DNA of 64,000 nucleotides from DASSUW01 sp963803335 (GTDB taxonomy: Bacteria > Actinomycetota > Thermoleophilia > Solirubrobacterales > Solirubrobacteraceae), in contig CAWDME010000011.1 in the NCBI GenBank assembly GCA_963803335.1, positions 1 through 64,000 on the forward strand, read 5' to 3'. Below the pieces are notes generated by a model. The model was not told the origin of the DNA, searched no databases, and was given only the letters and a program-made list of their open reading frames with translations. Below are positions 1 to 8,152 of the stretch, one piece after another (the stretch's first letter is position 1; the number at the start of each line of letters is the position of its first letter). A program made the position numbers and the translations under genes.

Positions 1-4
1 CCCC

Positions 5-10
5 TAGACT
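5..10 (+). promoter_or_regulatory. Putative -10 box of a leaderless promoter (TAGACT)
   Basis: TAGACT lies eight bases before the ATG at 19 and no Shine-Dalgarno sequence is present in the 18 bases available. The TANNNT pattern at this distance recurs before many starts in the window, which suggests a leaderless transcript. The -35 region is outside the window. Confidence 0.4.
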
Positions 11-18
11 CAACCCGC

Positions 19-1410
19 ATGAGCACGTCCGCGACCGGCCGGCAGGCCGACATCAAGGACTCGATCCTCGACACCGTCGGCGACACCCCGCTTGTACGCC
101 TGAGCCGCATCGGCGCGAACGTCCAGCCGCAGATCGTCGCCAAGCTCGAGCTGTTCAACCCCGGCGGGTCGATCAAGGACCGGGTCGCGCTGCGGCTCGT
201 AGAGGCGGCGGAAAGAGACGGCAGGCTGCGGCCCGGCGGGACGATCATCGAGCCGACCTCCGGCAACACCGGCACGGGCCTGGCGATCGCCGCGCGGCTG
301 AAGGGCTATCGCGTGATCGCGGTGATGCCGGACAAGATGAGCAAGGAGAAGATCGACCTGCTGCGCGCCTACGGCGCCGAGGTCGTGGTGGCGCCGACCG
401 ACGTCGCGCCCGACTCCCCGCAGTCCTACTACCGCGTCGCCGACCGGCTGACCGAGGAGATCCCCGGCGCCTTCCAGCCCAACCAGTACGCGAACCCGGC
501 CAACCCGGAGACGCACTACCTGACCACCGGGCCGGAGCTGTGGCGCCAGAGCGGCGGCCAAATCACCCACTTCGTCTGCGGCGTCGGCACCGGCGGCACG
601 ATCACCGGCACGGCCCGCTATCTCAAAGAGCAGAACCCCGAGATCGAGGTGATCGGGGCCGACCCGGTCGGCAGCATCTACTCCAACGATGAGGTGCACC
701 CGTACCTCGTCGAGGGCGTGGGGGAGGACTTCTGGCCGTCCACGTTCGACCCCCAAGTGGTCGACCGCTACGTGACGGTCAGCGACAAGGACAGCTTCCT
801 CACCACCCGCAAGCTGGCGGCCGACGAGGGCCTGCTGGTCGGCGGCTCCTGCGGGCTCGCGGTCCATGCGGCGCTGCAGGTCGCAAAGGAGATCGACGAC
901 CGCAATGCGATGGTGGCCGTGATCCTGCCTGACGGCGGGCGCGCCTACCTGAGCAAGATCTTCAACGACGCCTGGATGAGCCAGTACGGCTTCCTGGAGC
1001 GCAGCAGCGACCGCACGGTCGGCGAGATCCTCAGGGACAAGACCGCGGCCGGCGAGATCCCGCCGTTCGTGACCGTCGCGACGCACCAGAAGGTCAAGGA
1101 CGCGATCAGCCTCCTGCACGAGCACCGCGTCTCCCAGCTGCCGGTCGTCTCCGGCTCCGACGCCACCACGATCGTCGGCAGCGTCGGCGAGCGCGGCCTG
1201 CTCAAGCGCGCGATGTCCGACCCCGGGATGATGTCGAGCGACATCGTCGACGTGATGGAGCCGCCGTTCCCGGCCGTCTCCACCACCGACCCGGTGCGAG
1301 AGGCCGTCGAGCTGCTGTCCGGCGAGGGCCAGGCCCTCACCGTCACCGAGGACGGGCGGCCGGTCGGCATCGTCACGCGCGCCGACCTGCTCGAGTCGCT
1401 GGTCTCGTGA
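19..1410 (+). CDS. cbs: Cystathionine beta-synthase
   Basis: This cytoplasmic PLP enzyme condenses serine (or O-acetylserine) with homocysteine to give cystathionine, or makes cysteine from sulfide. The 463-residue protein has a fold-type II PLP domain (about 10-320) with the PLP lysine in GGSIKDR (K53), the substrate loop SGNTGTG near 81-87 and the phosphate loop GTGGT near 190. A tandem pair of CBS domains fills about 336-463. That length and domain order match bacterial cystathionine beta-synthases and exceed plain cysteine synthases, which lack CBS domains. It overlaps the downstream PLP enzyme by GTGA, so the pair is an operon for (reverse) transsulfuration. The choice between CBS and CBS-domain cysteine synthase cannot be settled by sequence alone, but the neighbour favours CBS. 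Confidence 0.88.
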   Translation: MSTSATGRQADIKDSILDTVGDTPLVRLSRIGANVQPQIVAKLELFNPGGSIKDRVALRLVEAAERDGRLRPGGTIIEPTSGNTGTGLAIAARLKGYRVIAVMPDKMSKEKIDLLRAYGAEVVVAPTDVAPDSPQSYYRVADRLTEEIPGAFQPNQYANPANPETHYLTTGPELWRQSGGQITHFVCGVGTGGTITGTARYLKEQNPEIEVIGADPVGSIYSNDEVHPYLVEGVGEDFWPSTFDPQVVDRYVTVSDKDSFLTTRKLAADEGLLVGGSCGLAVHAALQVAKEIDDRNAMVAVILPDGGRAYLSKIFNDAWMSQYGFLERSSDRTVGEILRDKTAAGEIPPFVTVATHQKVKDAISLLHEHRVSQLPVVSGSDATTIVGSVGERGLLKRAMSDPGMMSSDIVDVMEPPFPAVSTTDPVREAVELLSGEGQALTVTEDGRPVGIVTRADLLESLVS

Positions 1411-2477
1411 AGCGCCTGGCGACCCGCGTCGTGCACGCGGGGCTCGATCCCGACCCGTCGTACCGCGGCGTCGTGCCCGCGATCCACCAGGCCTCCACGT
1501 ACGTGCAGCCGAGCCCCGGCGAGTTCGTCGAGGACTACGACTACAGCCGCAGCGCGAACCCGACGCGGACCGCACTCGAGAACGCGCTCGGCGAGATCGA
1601 GGGCGGCCTCGGGAGCGCGTTCTCCAGCGGCATGGCCGCCGAGCACGCGCTGATCACGGCGACCGCTGCCGCGGGCGACCACATCGTCATCCCCAACGAC
1701 CTCTACGGCGGCACCTTCCGGCTCGTCGACAAGGTGCTCAGCCGCTGGGGCCTGAACTACACGATGGTCGACCAGACCGACCTGCAAGCCGTCGAGGCCG
1801 CCGTCAACGACGACACGAAGCTGATCTGGGTCGAGACGCCGACCAACCCCACGCTCAACGTCGTCGACATCGAGCAGATCGTGGCCCGCAAGCGCAGGGC
1901 GCTCGTGGCCGTCGACAACACGTTCGCCACCCCGGTCTACCAGCGCCCGCTGGAGCTCGGGGCCGACGCGGTGATCCACAGCACCACCAAGTACATCGGC
2001 GGGCACTCCGACGCGGTCGGCGGCGCCGCCATCGTGCGCGAACAGGCCCTGCACGACGCGATCCGCTTCGTGCAGAACTCGGTCGGCGCCGTGCCCGGGC
2101 CGCTCGACTGCTTTCTCACCCACCGCGGCATCAGAACCCTCCACATCCGCATGGCCGCGCACAGCGAGAACGCCAGACAGGTCAGCGAGTGGCTCACGGA
2201 CCACGCGAGCGACGTCCGCTGGCCCGGCTACAGCGGCATGGTCTCGTTCCGGCACGCGAATGCGACGCAGATCGCCGCGCGCTGCCGCGTCTTCAGCCTC
2301 GCCGAGTCGCTCGGCGGCGTGGAGTCGCTGATCGAGGTGCCGCAGGCCATGACGCACCAGTCGGTGGAGGGGTCGGCCGCCGCTGTGCCGCCCGACCTGA
2401 TCCGGCTCAGCTGCGGGATCGAGGCGGCCGAGGACCTGATCGACGACCTCGCGCAGGCAATTCAAGCCAGCGAATAG
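1407..2477 (+). CDS. Cystathionine gamma-synthase/gamma-lyase family PLP enzyme
   Basis: A Cys/Met-metabolism PLP enzyme of fold type I, 356 residues and slightly shorter than the usual 380. The PLP lysine is in HSTTKYIGGH (K195); the substrate and phosphate loops are visible as SGMAAE near 74 and NDLYGGT near 97. In this context it most likely cleaves cystathionine to cysteine (gamma-lyase) or makes it from O-acyl-homoserine (gamma-synthase). The family cannot be split reliably by eye. The GTG start overlaps the TGA of the upstream cystathionine beta-synthase, so the two are translationally coupled, which supports a transsulfuration operon. Confidence 0.85.
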   Translation: MKRLATRVVHAGLDPDPSYRGVVPAIHQASTYVQPSPGEFVEDYDYSRSANPTRTALENALGEIEGGLGSAFSSGMAAEHALITATAAAGDHIVIPNDLYGGTFRLVDKVLSRWGLNYTMVDQTDLQAVEAAVNDDTKLIWVETPTNPTLNVVDIEQIVARKRRALVAVDNTFATPVYQRPLELGADAVIHSTTKYIGGHSDAVGGAAIVREQALHDAIRFVQNSVGAVPGPLDCFLTHRGIRTLHIRMAAHSENARQVSEWLTDHASDVRWPGYSGMVSFRHANATQIAARCRVFSLAESLGGVESLIEVPQAMTHQSVEGSAAAVPPDLIRLSCGIEAAEDLIDDLAQAIQASE

Positions 2478-2497
2478 GCGACCGATTCACATGGGAG

Positions 2498-3109
2498 ATG
2501 CGTTATCTGCTTCCAGTGATCCTGTTCGCCCTGCTCGCGCCTGCCGCGCAGGCCTATCCCAAGCTGCCGAACCCGCTCCCGCCCGTGAAGGGCAATCCCG
2601 CCAACGCGCTGATCGACACGCCGATCGAGGACTTCCGCTACGACTCGGCTACGCGCTGCAAGAACGCCAGGCACGCCGGCATCACCGCGCTGGCGAACTG
2701 GCTCGGCGCCCACACCCGCGGCGTCTTCTGGGGCTCCTACCGGTGCGAGAAGTGGGGCAAGCACAGCGCTTCCCTGCACGCCGAGAACCGCGCGATCGAC
2801 TGGCATCTGGACGCCTTCAACACGGCCGACAGCCGTGCCGCCGACAAGCTCATCCGCCTTCTGCTGGCGCCCGACCGCGCCGGCAACCCGCAGGCGCTCG
2901 CCCGCCGCATGGGCGTCGAGGAGCTGATCTGGGATTGCGGGTACTGGGGCATCGGGATGACCGAGTTCAAGCCCTACGGCGTCTGCTACAAGCCCAACGG
3001 CAAGAAGCGCAAGCACTTCGACCGCACGTCCGCCCATCAGGACCACATCCACATCGGGATGACCAAGGCGGGCGCCAACGCGCGTACGAGCTTCTGGACG
3101 GCGCACTGA
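2498..3109 (+). CDS. Secreted M15-like peptidase (D-Ala-D-Ala carboxypeptidase fold)
   Basis: A 203-residue exported protein. MRYLLPVILFALLAPAAQA is a classic signal peptide, so I start at the ATG at 2498 although the frame is open further upstream. The mature part carries SLHAENRAID and later HQDHIHIG. These match the SxHxxxxAxD and HxH zinc-ligand motifs of M15/VanY-type peptidoglycan peptidases. Four cysteines could form disulfides outside the cell. It lies 20 bases after the transsulfuration genes and four bases before another wall-hydrolase gene, so it probably shares their transcript. The zinc motif is seen; the peptidoglycan substrate is inferred. Confidence 0.6.
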   Translation: MRYLLPVILFALLAPAAQAYPKLPNPLPPVKGNPANALIDTPIEDFRYDSATRCKNARHAGITALANWLGAHTRGVFWGSYRCEKWGKHSASLHAENRAIDWHLDAFNTADSRAADKLIRLLLAPDRAGNPQALARRMGVEELIWDCGYWGIGMTEFKPYGVCYKPNGKKRKHFDRTSAHQDHIHIGMTKAGANARTSFWTAH

Positions 3110-3113
3110 CGCG

Positions 3114-3824
3114 ATGCTGAAGCGCGGCCTCCTGCTCCTGTTCGTCGTCGCCCTGGCGGTCGGCGGGCTGGCGCTGGCCGCTTCCGGCCGCGAGCACACG
3201 GCCAAGCCGACCGTGGCGGCCGCAACGAAGCCGAAGAAGAACGAGCTGCCCCCGCTGCCCGAGATGCGGCCCAAGGTCGTGGAGCCCGTGGCCGGCAAAG
3301 GTGGCGAGCAGGCGGCGCCCGCGACCGATCCCGGCCTGACCGAGGTCGGGCCGAAGCCGAAGGGCCCGGCGACCACCGGCGGCACCCGCAGCGGCGCGGC
3401 GCCTGCCGCCGACCCCAACAAGGCTCGCGCACTGGGCAACGGCGTCGCCGTCCCGCCGCTCGACGCCCCCGAAGAGGTCAAGCAGATCATCGAGGCCGGC
3501 AACATCATCGCCCGCACTCCGTACGTGTGGGGCGGTGGCCACGGCAAGTGGCTCGACAAGGGCTACGACTGCTCGGGCTCGGTGTCCTTCGCCCTCGCCG
3601 CCGCCGGCCTGCTCAACGGGCCGCTGGCCTCCGGGCCGCTGATGAGCTGGGGCGAGCCCGGGCCGGGCAAGTGGGTGACGATCGAGGCCAGCAACGGCCA
3701 CGTCTACATGTACGTCGCCGGCGTCCGGTTCGACACCTCGAACTCGCGCGTCACCGGATCGCGCTGGAGCAACACTGTGCGCTCCAACGCGGGCTTCGTC
3801 GCCCGCCATCCCGCTGGTCTGTAG
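3114..3824 (+). CDS. Secreted NlpC/P60-like cell-wall hydrolase
   Basis: A 236-residue protein with an N-terminal membrane segment or signal peptide (about 5-22) and a long Pro/Lys/Ala-rich linker (30-120). The C-terminal cysteine-peptidase-like domain contains YVWGGGHGKW, then YDCSGSVSFAL with the likely catalytic Cys near 153, and a histidine in NGHVYMY. The C-terminal half is closely similar to the protein encoded at 20608-21360, so the two are paralogues. It probably cleaves peptide stems in peptidoglycan outside the membrane. It starts four bases after the M15-like gene, which gives a two-gene wall-remodelling unit. Confidence 0.65.
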   Translation: MLKRGLLLLFVVALAVGGLALAASGREHTAKPTVAAATKPKKNELPPLPEMRPKVVEPVAGKGGEQAAPATDPGLTEVGPKPKGPATTGGTRSGAAPAADPNKARALGNGVAVPPLDAPEEVKQIIEAGNIIARTPYVWGGGHGKWLDKGYDCSGSVSFALAAAGLLNGPLASGPLMSWGEPGPGKWVTIEASNGHVYMYVAGVRFDTSNSRVTGSRWSNTVRSNAGFVARHPAGL

Positions 3825-3857
3825 ACCCCGCTTGGGGTCCCCACCCCATGAGGGGTG
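3824..3857 (+). terminator. Two tandem GC-rich hairpins after the wall-hydrolase gene
   Basis: GACCCC pairs with GGGGTC across a four-base loop (3824-3839). Directly after it CACCCC pairs with GGGGTG across ATGA (3842-3857). There is no T-run, which is common for actinobacterial terminators. Placement at the end of the 19-3824 operon supports termination. Confidence 0.55.
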
Positions 3858-3917
3858 TTGAGCGGTGGGCCGATGATGTGGGTGTAAGCGTGCCCCTCCT
3901 GTCGAGATAAGCCCCTG

Positions 3918-4184
3918 ATGCCCCGCTCTCACGACATCGACGACCTATCGTTTGGCCCGCCGGCTGACGTCCTGGATCAGGTTTTCGATGCTTGGGAGCG
4001 GGCTCAGGAGCCTTTCGGGGGCATCCTCCACCTGGGTTTCACGTCCGAGCCGGCCCTGGGTCGGGCGTGGGGCGAGCTGCGATCGGCCGACGGCACGTTC
4101 CTGACAAGCATCTCCGCCTCCGAGGCGCTTGCCATCGCTTGCGGGGACGCTGCCGTCGTGCCCGCCCCGGTCGTAGCGGTGTAG
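3918..4184 (+). CDS. Small hypothetical protein (88 aa)
   Basis: An 88-residue, mildly acidic, soluble protein with no signal peptide or recognisable motif. The sequence looks globular (alternating hydrophobic positions, few low-complexity stretches) and codon use matches neighbours, which supports it being real. It follows the tandem hairpins at 3824-3857, so it should have its own promoter, but I see no clear Shine-Dalgarno or -10 box. I do not recognise the family. Confidence 0.5.
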   Translation: MPRSHDIDDLSFGPPADVLDQVFDAWERAQEPFGGILHLGFTSEPALGRAWGELRSADGTFLTSISASEALAIACGDAAVVPAPVVAV

Positions 4185-4214
4185 TTCGCCTGCGGGCCGG
4201 ATACAACGGTCCGC

Positions 4215-4622
4215 ATGGCGATCACACCGAAGCAGATCCTCGACACCGCGTTCGGGCTCGGCCGCGAAGCGGTGAGCAAGGGAATCGGGCTGGCCGGAAA
4301 GCTGCGCAGCGACGACCGCGTCTCGCGCCCGACGACGCCGGCGCGGCCCGTCGCGCGCCCGACGCCGGCGCGGCCCAGCTCAGCGGCGAAGCCCGCGCCG
4401 TCGGGCTCCCCCGCGACGGTCGGCGCCGCGAAGCCCGGCCGCCCGCGCGGCCCGAAGTCCGCGACCGCGGGCACGGCCCGCAAGCCGCCGGCCAACAAGG
4501 CCAAGGCACCGGCCGCCAAGCCGTCGCGCTCCACGAAGGCCGCCGCGTCGAAGGCCGCGCGGAGCAAGCCGCAGCCCGCCGCCGCCTCGCGCAAGGCGGG
4601 GCCGACGTCCAAGTCGGGCTGA
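4215..4622 (+). CDS. Small protein with Lys/Ala/Pro-rich basic tail
   Basis: A 135-residue protein. The first 40 residues (MAITPKQILDTAFGLGREAV...) look like a short helical domain. The rest is a strongly basic, low-complexity tail of Ala, Pro, Lys and Arg with repeated ARPVARPTPARP- and KPP-type units. Such tails resemble histone-H1-like nucleic-acid-binding extensions, but without a recognised domain this is only a compositional resemblance. Some bases repeat almost exactly (GCGCGCCCGACG near 4326 and 4351), so repeat-length variation between strains is likely. Confidence 0.5.
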   Translation: MAITPKQILDTAFGLGREAVSKGIGLAGKLRSDDRVSRPTTPARPVARPTPARPSSAAKPAPSGSPATVGAAKPGRPRGPKSATAGTARKPPANKAKAPAAKPSRSTKAAASKAARSKPQPAAASRKAGPTSKSG

Positions 4623-4643
4623 CGCCGCCGGCCTGGGCCGGGT

Positions 4644-4649
4644 TAGGGT
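4644..4649 (+). promoter_or_regulatory. Putative leaderless -10 box (TAGGGT)
   Basis: TAGGGT sits seven bases before the ATG at 4657 with no Shine-Dalgarno between. It fits the leaderless pattern seen across the window. Confidence 0.4.
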
Positions 4650-4656
4650 CCGGGCC

Positions 4657-5013
4657 ATGCGCCGCAGCCCCGAGGAGATCGCGGCGATCCTGCGCGCCAA
4701 GGCGCGGCTCGACCGGCTCGACTTCTACCCGCGGCCCGTGCGCATCGGGCACGTGCGGATCCTGCACGTGCCGTGGCTGTTTCGGCTGCCGTGGTTCCGC
4801 CGCTTCCACGGCTACGAGATGGGGCCGCTGATCCTGCTCAAGCGTCCGCTCGGCGAGACCTCGGACGACCTGCTCGTCCACGAGCTCTGCCACGTCTGGC
4901 AGGACCAGCACCGCCGGCTGCGGCTGTGGACCTCGTACCTGTATCTCGGCTACAAGAACAACCCGCACGAGGTCGAGGCGCGGCGCGCGGTCACAGAATC
5001 CAAGTGTCCTTAG
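4657..5013 (+). CDS. Small HExxH-motif protein, possible zincin
   Basis: A 118-residue protein with HELCHVWQ near residue 72, an HExxH zinc-protease signature. It sits after a stretch rich in Trp, Phe and Arg and before a Tyr-rich segment and NPHEVEAR, whose Glu could be the third ligand. It has no signal peptide. It is short for a protease and may be a minimal zincin or a non-catalytic relative. The last eight codons overlap the 3' end of the convergent ATP-grasp gene. The motif is plain; the activity is inferred. Confidence 0.6.
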   Translation: MRRSPEEIAAILRAKARLDRLDFYPRPVRIGHVRILHVPWLFRLPWFRRFHGYEMGPLILLKRPLGETSDDLLVHELCHVWQDQHRRLRLWTSYLYLGYKNNPHEVEARRAVTESKCP

Positions 5014-6205
5014 CGCCGCCGTTCTGGGACGAGTTCACGACCAGCGTCCCCTCGTCGAGCGCCACGCGCGTCAGCCCGCCCGGCAGCACGCTCGCCTCGC
5101 CCTCCAGGCCGAGGAACACGAACGGCCGCAGGTCGACGTGGCGGGGCACGAGCTCGCCGTCGATCACCGTCGCGTGCTCGGACAGCGCGATCATCTCCTG
5201 CGCGATGAAGTCACCGGGCGAGGCGAGCACGGCGGCGCGGATGCGCTCGACGTCGGCCGGCTCGGCGTGCGGGCAGATCACCACACCCTCGCCGCCGTAG
5301 CCGGACCGCGGCTTGATGACCAGCTCGTCCAGGCGGTCGAGCGCCTCGGCCAGCACGTCCTCGCGCCCGAGGTCGAACGTGCGGACCGACGCGATCAGCG
5401 GCTCCTCGCCGAGGTAGTAGCGCACCATGTCCTCGACGTAGGCGTGCGCCAGCTTGTCGTCACCGACCCCGACCCCGAACGCGTTGACGACCCGCAGCCG
5501 CCCCGCGCGCCACGGGTCGGCGAGCAGCCGGCCGACGGCCGAGTCGAGCTGTGCTTCGTCGGTGCGGCGGTAGACGACGTCGACGCTCGTCACGTCGAGT
5601 TCGCCGGGCTCCACGAGCGGCACGTCGAGCAGCTCGGCGAGCCGGCGGTGTTCCCAGTGGGCGGCGTTGTCGACGCCGTCGGTGAGCACCACCGCCCGCC
5701 CCGGGCCCAGCACCGACTCGAGCATTGCGCGCAGCCCGTCGAGCGGCGCCGGCGGCACCGGCGGCTGCAGCAGCCGCTCGACCGCGTCGCGCGCGGCGAC
5801 CGCGTAGGCCATCCCGCTCGGCGTGCGCAGGTTGTCCTCGAGCACCAGGAAGCGCCCGTCCGGCGCGCGCACGACGTCGAGCCCGGCGATCCCGACCCAG
5901 CGCGGCAGCCTGAGGCCCTGCAACGTCGGCTCGCGCATCTCGATCGTGTCGATCACGCGCTCCGGGACCACGCCGTCGCGCACGATCCGGCGCTCGCCGT
6001 ACACGTCCGCGCACCAGGCGTCGAGCGCCCGTACTCGCTGGATCAACCCGGCGCGCAGCCGCTCCCAGTCGGCGCCCGCGATCACGCGTGGCACGGGATC
6101 GAGCCGGAACGGGCCGTCGAAGGTCACGTCGCGGATCGCCGCCTGCGCGGCGGCCGCGAGGTCCGCCGGGTCGTCGAGCCCTGGAGCCTGCTCCTGGTAC
6201 GGCAT
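4991..6205 (-). CDS. Circularly permuted ATP-grasp family protein
   Basis: A 404-residue cytoplasmic protein resembling the COG2308 (DUF404/DUF407, circularly permuted ATP-grasp type 2) family. Visible landmarks include VLEDNLRTPSG near 120, VVLTDG near 172, KPRSGYGGEG near 295 and IAQEM near 332, plus a C-terminal RPFVFLG strand. Family members form carboxylate-amine bonds with ATP, but substrates are largely unknown. It is shorter than the usual 470-480 residues. The alpha-E and transglutaminase genes that often accompany the family are absent here. A TAGGCC box six bases before the ATG could be a leaderless promoter. Confidence 0.75.
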   Translation of the reverse strand: MPYQEQAPGLDDPADLAAAAQAAIRDVTFDGPFRLDPVPRVIAGADWERLRAGLIQRVRALDAWCADVYGERRIVRDGVVPERVIDTIEMREPTLQGLRLPRWVGIAGLDVVRAPDGRFLVLEDNLRTPSGMAYAVAARDAVERLLQPPVPPAPLDGLRAMLESVLGPGRAVVLTDGVDNAAHWEHRRLAELLDVPLVEPGELDVTSVDVVYRRTDEAQLDSAVGRLLADPWRAGRLRVVNAFGVGVGDDKLAHAYVEDMVRYYLGEEPLIASVRTFDLGREDVLAEALDRLDELVIKPRSGYGGEGVVICPHAEPADVERIRAAVLASPGDFIAQEMIALSEHATVIDGELVPRHVDLRPFVFLGLEGEASVLPGGLTRVALDEGTLVVNSSQNGGAKDTWIL

Positions 6206-6241
6206 CGCCCGGGCCTACCCACCGTGGCACCATCACAGACC

Positions 6242-6712
6242 GTGTCAGTCGACCGCCACAGCGAGGCGATCGCGACCGTGCGCGCCTTCGCCGCGCGCTC
6301 CGGCGCCCTGCGCGTCGTCCTGCTCGTCGATCCGGGCGACGGGTCGACGGCGACGATGCTCGACTGCGGCCCCGACGGCACGCTCGAGCTGACCGAGGGC
6401 GAGGACACCGTGCCCGTTCCGCGCGACGTCGACGGCGCTCCGCGGCCGCTGCCCGAGCTGCGCCCGCCGCCCGCGACCGCCCTCGCGATCGATCCCGACA
6501 CTGGCGAGCTCGAGGCGCCGCTGGGCGCGATCGCCAACCTCGGCCGCGCCGTGCTCGGGCTCGCGACCGCCTTCGGCGGCCGCAGCGTGGCCACCGCCGA
6601 GTTCGCCACGCGCGACCCCGCGGTGCCGATCACGATCGCCGCGCGCGAGGGCGAGCCGCTGCTGCTGGCCGCGGGCGACCGCCGCTTCGTGCTGCCCGAG
6701 GGCGCCGTGTGA
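6242..6712 (+). CDS. Hypothetical protein (156 aa)
   Basis: A 156-residue acidic soluble protein starting at a GTG 36 bases from the divergent ATP-grasp gene. It has no membrane segment. The N-terminal part (RHSEAIATVRAFAARSGALRVVLLVD) looks like a helix followed by a buried strand. The C-terminal part is rich in Ala and Val. The GTG start of the next gene overlaps its stop, so it is coupled to the zinc-ribbon-like gene 6709-7056. I do not recognise the family. Confidence 0.55.
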   Translation: MSVDRHSEAIATVRAFAARSGALRVVLLVDPGDGSTATMLDCGPDGTLELTEGEDTVPVPRDVDGAPRPLPELRPPPATALAIDPDTGELEAPLGAIANLGRAVLGLATAFGGRSVATAEFATRDPAVPITIAAREGEPLLLAAGDRRFVLPEGAV

Positions 6713-7056
6713 GCGACCGCTGCTCGTGGTGCGGCACCGCAGTCGAGGCGGGCGACGGCTACCGCGCCTACGAGCCCGCCGGCGGCCGGCGCGCCGTCTT
6801 CTGCCGGCTCGAGCATCTCGTTCCGTGGGCGATTCGCGGCGCGATGTGGGAGGCGGCCGAGGCGGTCGACGACCCGCGGCTGCGCACGTGCTCGCTCTGC
6901 GGCGCGGCGCTGGAGGAGGCGCACGTGCTGCTCGTGCGCCAGCGCACCCACTTGACTTCGTCGTCGGGCACAGGCGGGGAGCATCTGGTGCCCGACGGCT
7001 TCTGCAATGTCCCGCATTTGCTCGAGTGGGCGAAGGCGGGCGGTCGCTATCGGTGA
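6709..7056 (+). CDS. Small cysteine-rich (zinc-binding) hypothetical protein
   Basis: A 115-residue protein with paired cysteines CSWCG at the N-terminus, a lone Cys with a nearby His (CRLEH), a second pair CSLCG, and a C-terminal CNVPH. This spacing suggests two treble-clef or ribbon-type zinc sites. The GTG start overlaps the TGA of the upstream gene. Together with 6242-6712 and 7073-7465 it forms a run of small soluble proteins on one strand. The function is unknown. Confidence 0.6.
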   Translation: MSDRCSWCGTAVEAGDGYRAYEPAGGRRAVFCRLEHLVPWAIRGAMWEAAEAVDDPRLRTCSLCGAALEEAHVLLVRQRTHLTSSSGTGGEHLVPDGFCNVPHLLEWAKAGGRYR

Positions 7057-7072
7057 CGAAAGGGGGTAAACC

Positions 7073-7465
7073 TTGTCCACGATGCTCCACCATCGCCACT
7101 GGACCCCCGAAGAGGCCAACCAGCTGCGGCCGATCGTCGGTGCCACCGTGCGCCGCCTGCGCGCGGCGCGGGAGGTGCTCGCCGACGGCGGGTTCGACGA
7201 CGACTTCGCGCTGCTCGCCGAGTCGAGCGGGGGCGCCTGGCCGGGCCGCGACCGCGCCCGCGCGGCGGTGGAGATGACGCTCGGCTTCGAGCAGCTCGAG
7301 CGGCTCGACATCGTCGTGCGCGACCTCGACCGCGGCCTGATCGACTTCCCGGCGCTGATCGAGGGCCGCGAGGTGTACCTGTGCTGGCTGCTCGACGAGC
7401 CCACGGTCACTCACTGGCACGCGATCGAGTCCGGCTTTGCCGGGCGCCGGCTCCTAGGGGACTGA
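7073..7465 (+). CDS. DUF2203 family protein
   Basis: A 130-residue protein matching the DUF2203 pattern. An N-terminal helical region (TPEEANQLRPIV) is followed by the characteristic RGLIDFPALIEGREVYLCW and a C-terminal WHAIESGFAGRRL. The TTG start is chosen because GAAAGGGGG lies just upstream at good spacing, and the reading frame begins with conserved residues directly after it. The function is unknown. The C-terminal four codons overlap the convergent anti-sigma-like gene. Confidence 0.75.
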   Translation: MSTMLHHRHWTPEEANQLRPIVGATVRRLRAAREVLADGGFDDDFALLAESSGGAWPGRDRARAAVEMTLGFEQLERLDIVVRDLDRGLIDFPALIEGREVYLCWLLDEPTVTHWHAIESGFAGRRLLGD

Positions 7466-8152
7466 CTCGGCGAGCCTGACCGCCGCGGCGCGGTCGAGCT
7501 TGCCCTCGATGCGGAGCAGGAGCCCGTCGCGGCGCTCGACCAGCAGCGTGTTGCCGGCCAGCCGCTGATCCTCGAACAACGGCTCTTGCGAGCCGGCCGG
7601 GATGTAGGCGAAGCCGTGTTTGGCGCCGGAGATGAAGTAGGCCGGATCGCCATCGACGCGGAACTGCTCGAACTTCGCCGCCGACCCGATCGCCTTCTGG
7701 ATCACCGGCGTGACGGTCGCGCGCAGCTCGGTGACGAGCGGGCCGCCGCGGTAGACCATGTCGACGCGCGCCGGGATGGTCGAGAGATAGACGGCGTCGG
7801 GTGGGCCGAGCGCCGCCGGCACGCGCACGGGGAAGTGCCGGCGGGCCTGCTCGAGCGTCACCGGATCGCCGACGGCGAGGCGACGCCCGAACGTCGACGG
7901 GCGCGGCTCGCGGTGCTCGATCCGCACGCTGCGGAGCCCGAGCAGGTCGAGCACGGCGGCGCGCGTCGGCGGGACGGCCATGACGACGGCGATCACCAGC
8001 GCGACGGCGGCGACGGCGAGCTGCCAGGCCGGTCGCGCCATCCACCAGCGCCGGCGCGGGGGTGGCGACACCAGACGGGCGCTCACGCCGGCGGCGATGT
8101 CCGGCGTCTCCGGCCACTCGATCGCCAGCGAGGTCAGCTCGCGCTCAAGCAT
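7454..8152 (-). CDS. Membrane-anchored anti-sigma-factor-like protein
   Basis: A 232-residue protein with a short cytoplasmic N-terminus, one transmembrane helix (about 43-62) and a 170-residue extracytoplasmic domain. It begins eight bases inside the end of the ECF sigma gene 8145-8708, the standard arrangement for a sigma/anti-sigma pair. No zinc HxxxCxxC anti-sigma motif is visible in the N-terminus, so the assignment rests on topology and gene order. The outer domain resembles DUF4367-like lipid- or surface-binding domains, but only loosely. Confidence 0.5.
   Translation of the reverse strand: MLERELTSLAIEWPETPDIAAGVSARLVSPPPRRRWWMARPAWQLAVAAVALVIAVVMAVPPTRAAVLDLLGLRSVRIEHREPRPSTFGRRLAVGDPVTLEQARRHFPVRVPAALGPPDAVYLSTIPARVDMVYRGGPLVTELRATVTPVIQKAIGSAAKFEQFRVDGDPAYFISGAKHGFAYIPAGSQEPLFEDQRLAGNTLLVERRDGLLLRIEGKLDRAAAVRLAESVP

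Noticed and set aside
10..2465. Long open frames on the minus strand opposite the cystathionine genes
   Set aside because: They are Arg/Gly/Asp/Val-rich mirror translations of high-GC codons, without start signals or motifs; the plus-strand genes have full family signatures.
4004..4612. 202-codon minus-strand frame opposite the basic-tail gene
   Set aside because: It mirrors the Ala/Pro/Lys-rich repeat and gives only low-complexity sequence; no family features.
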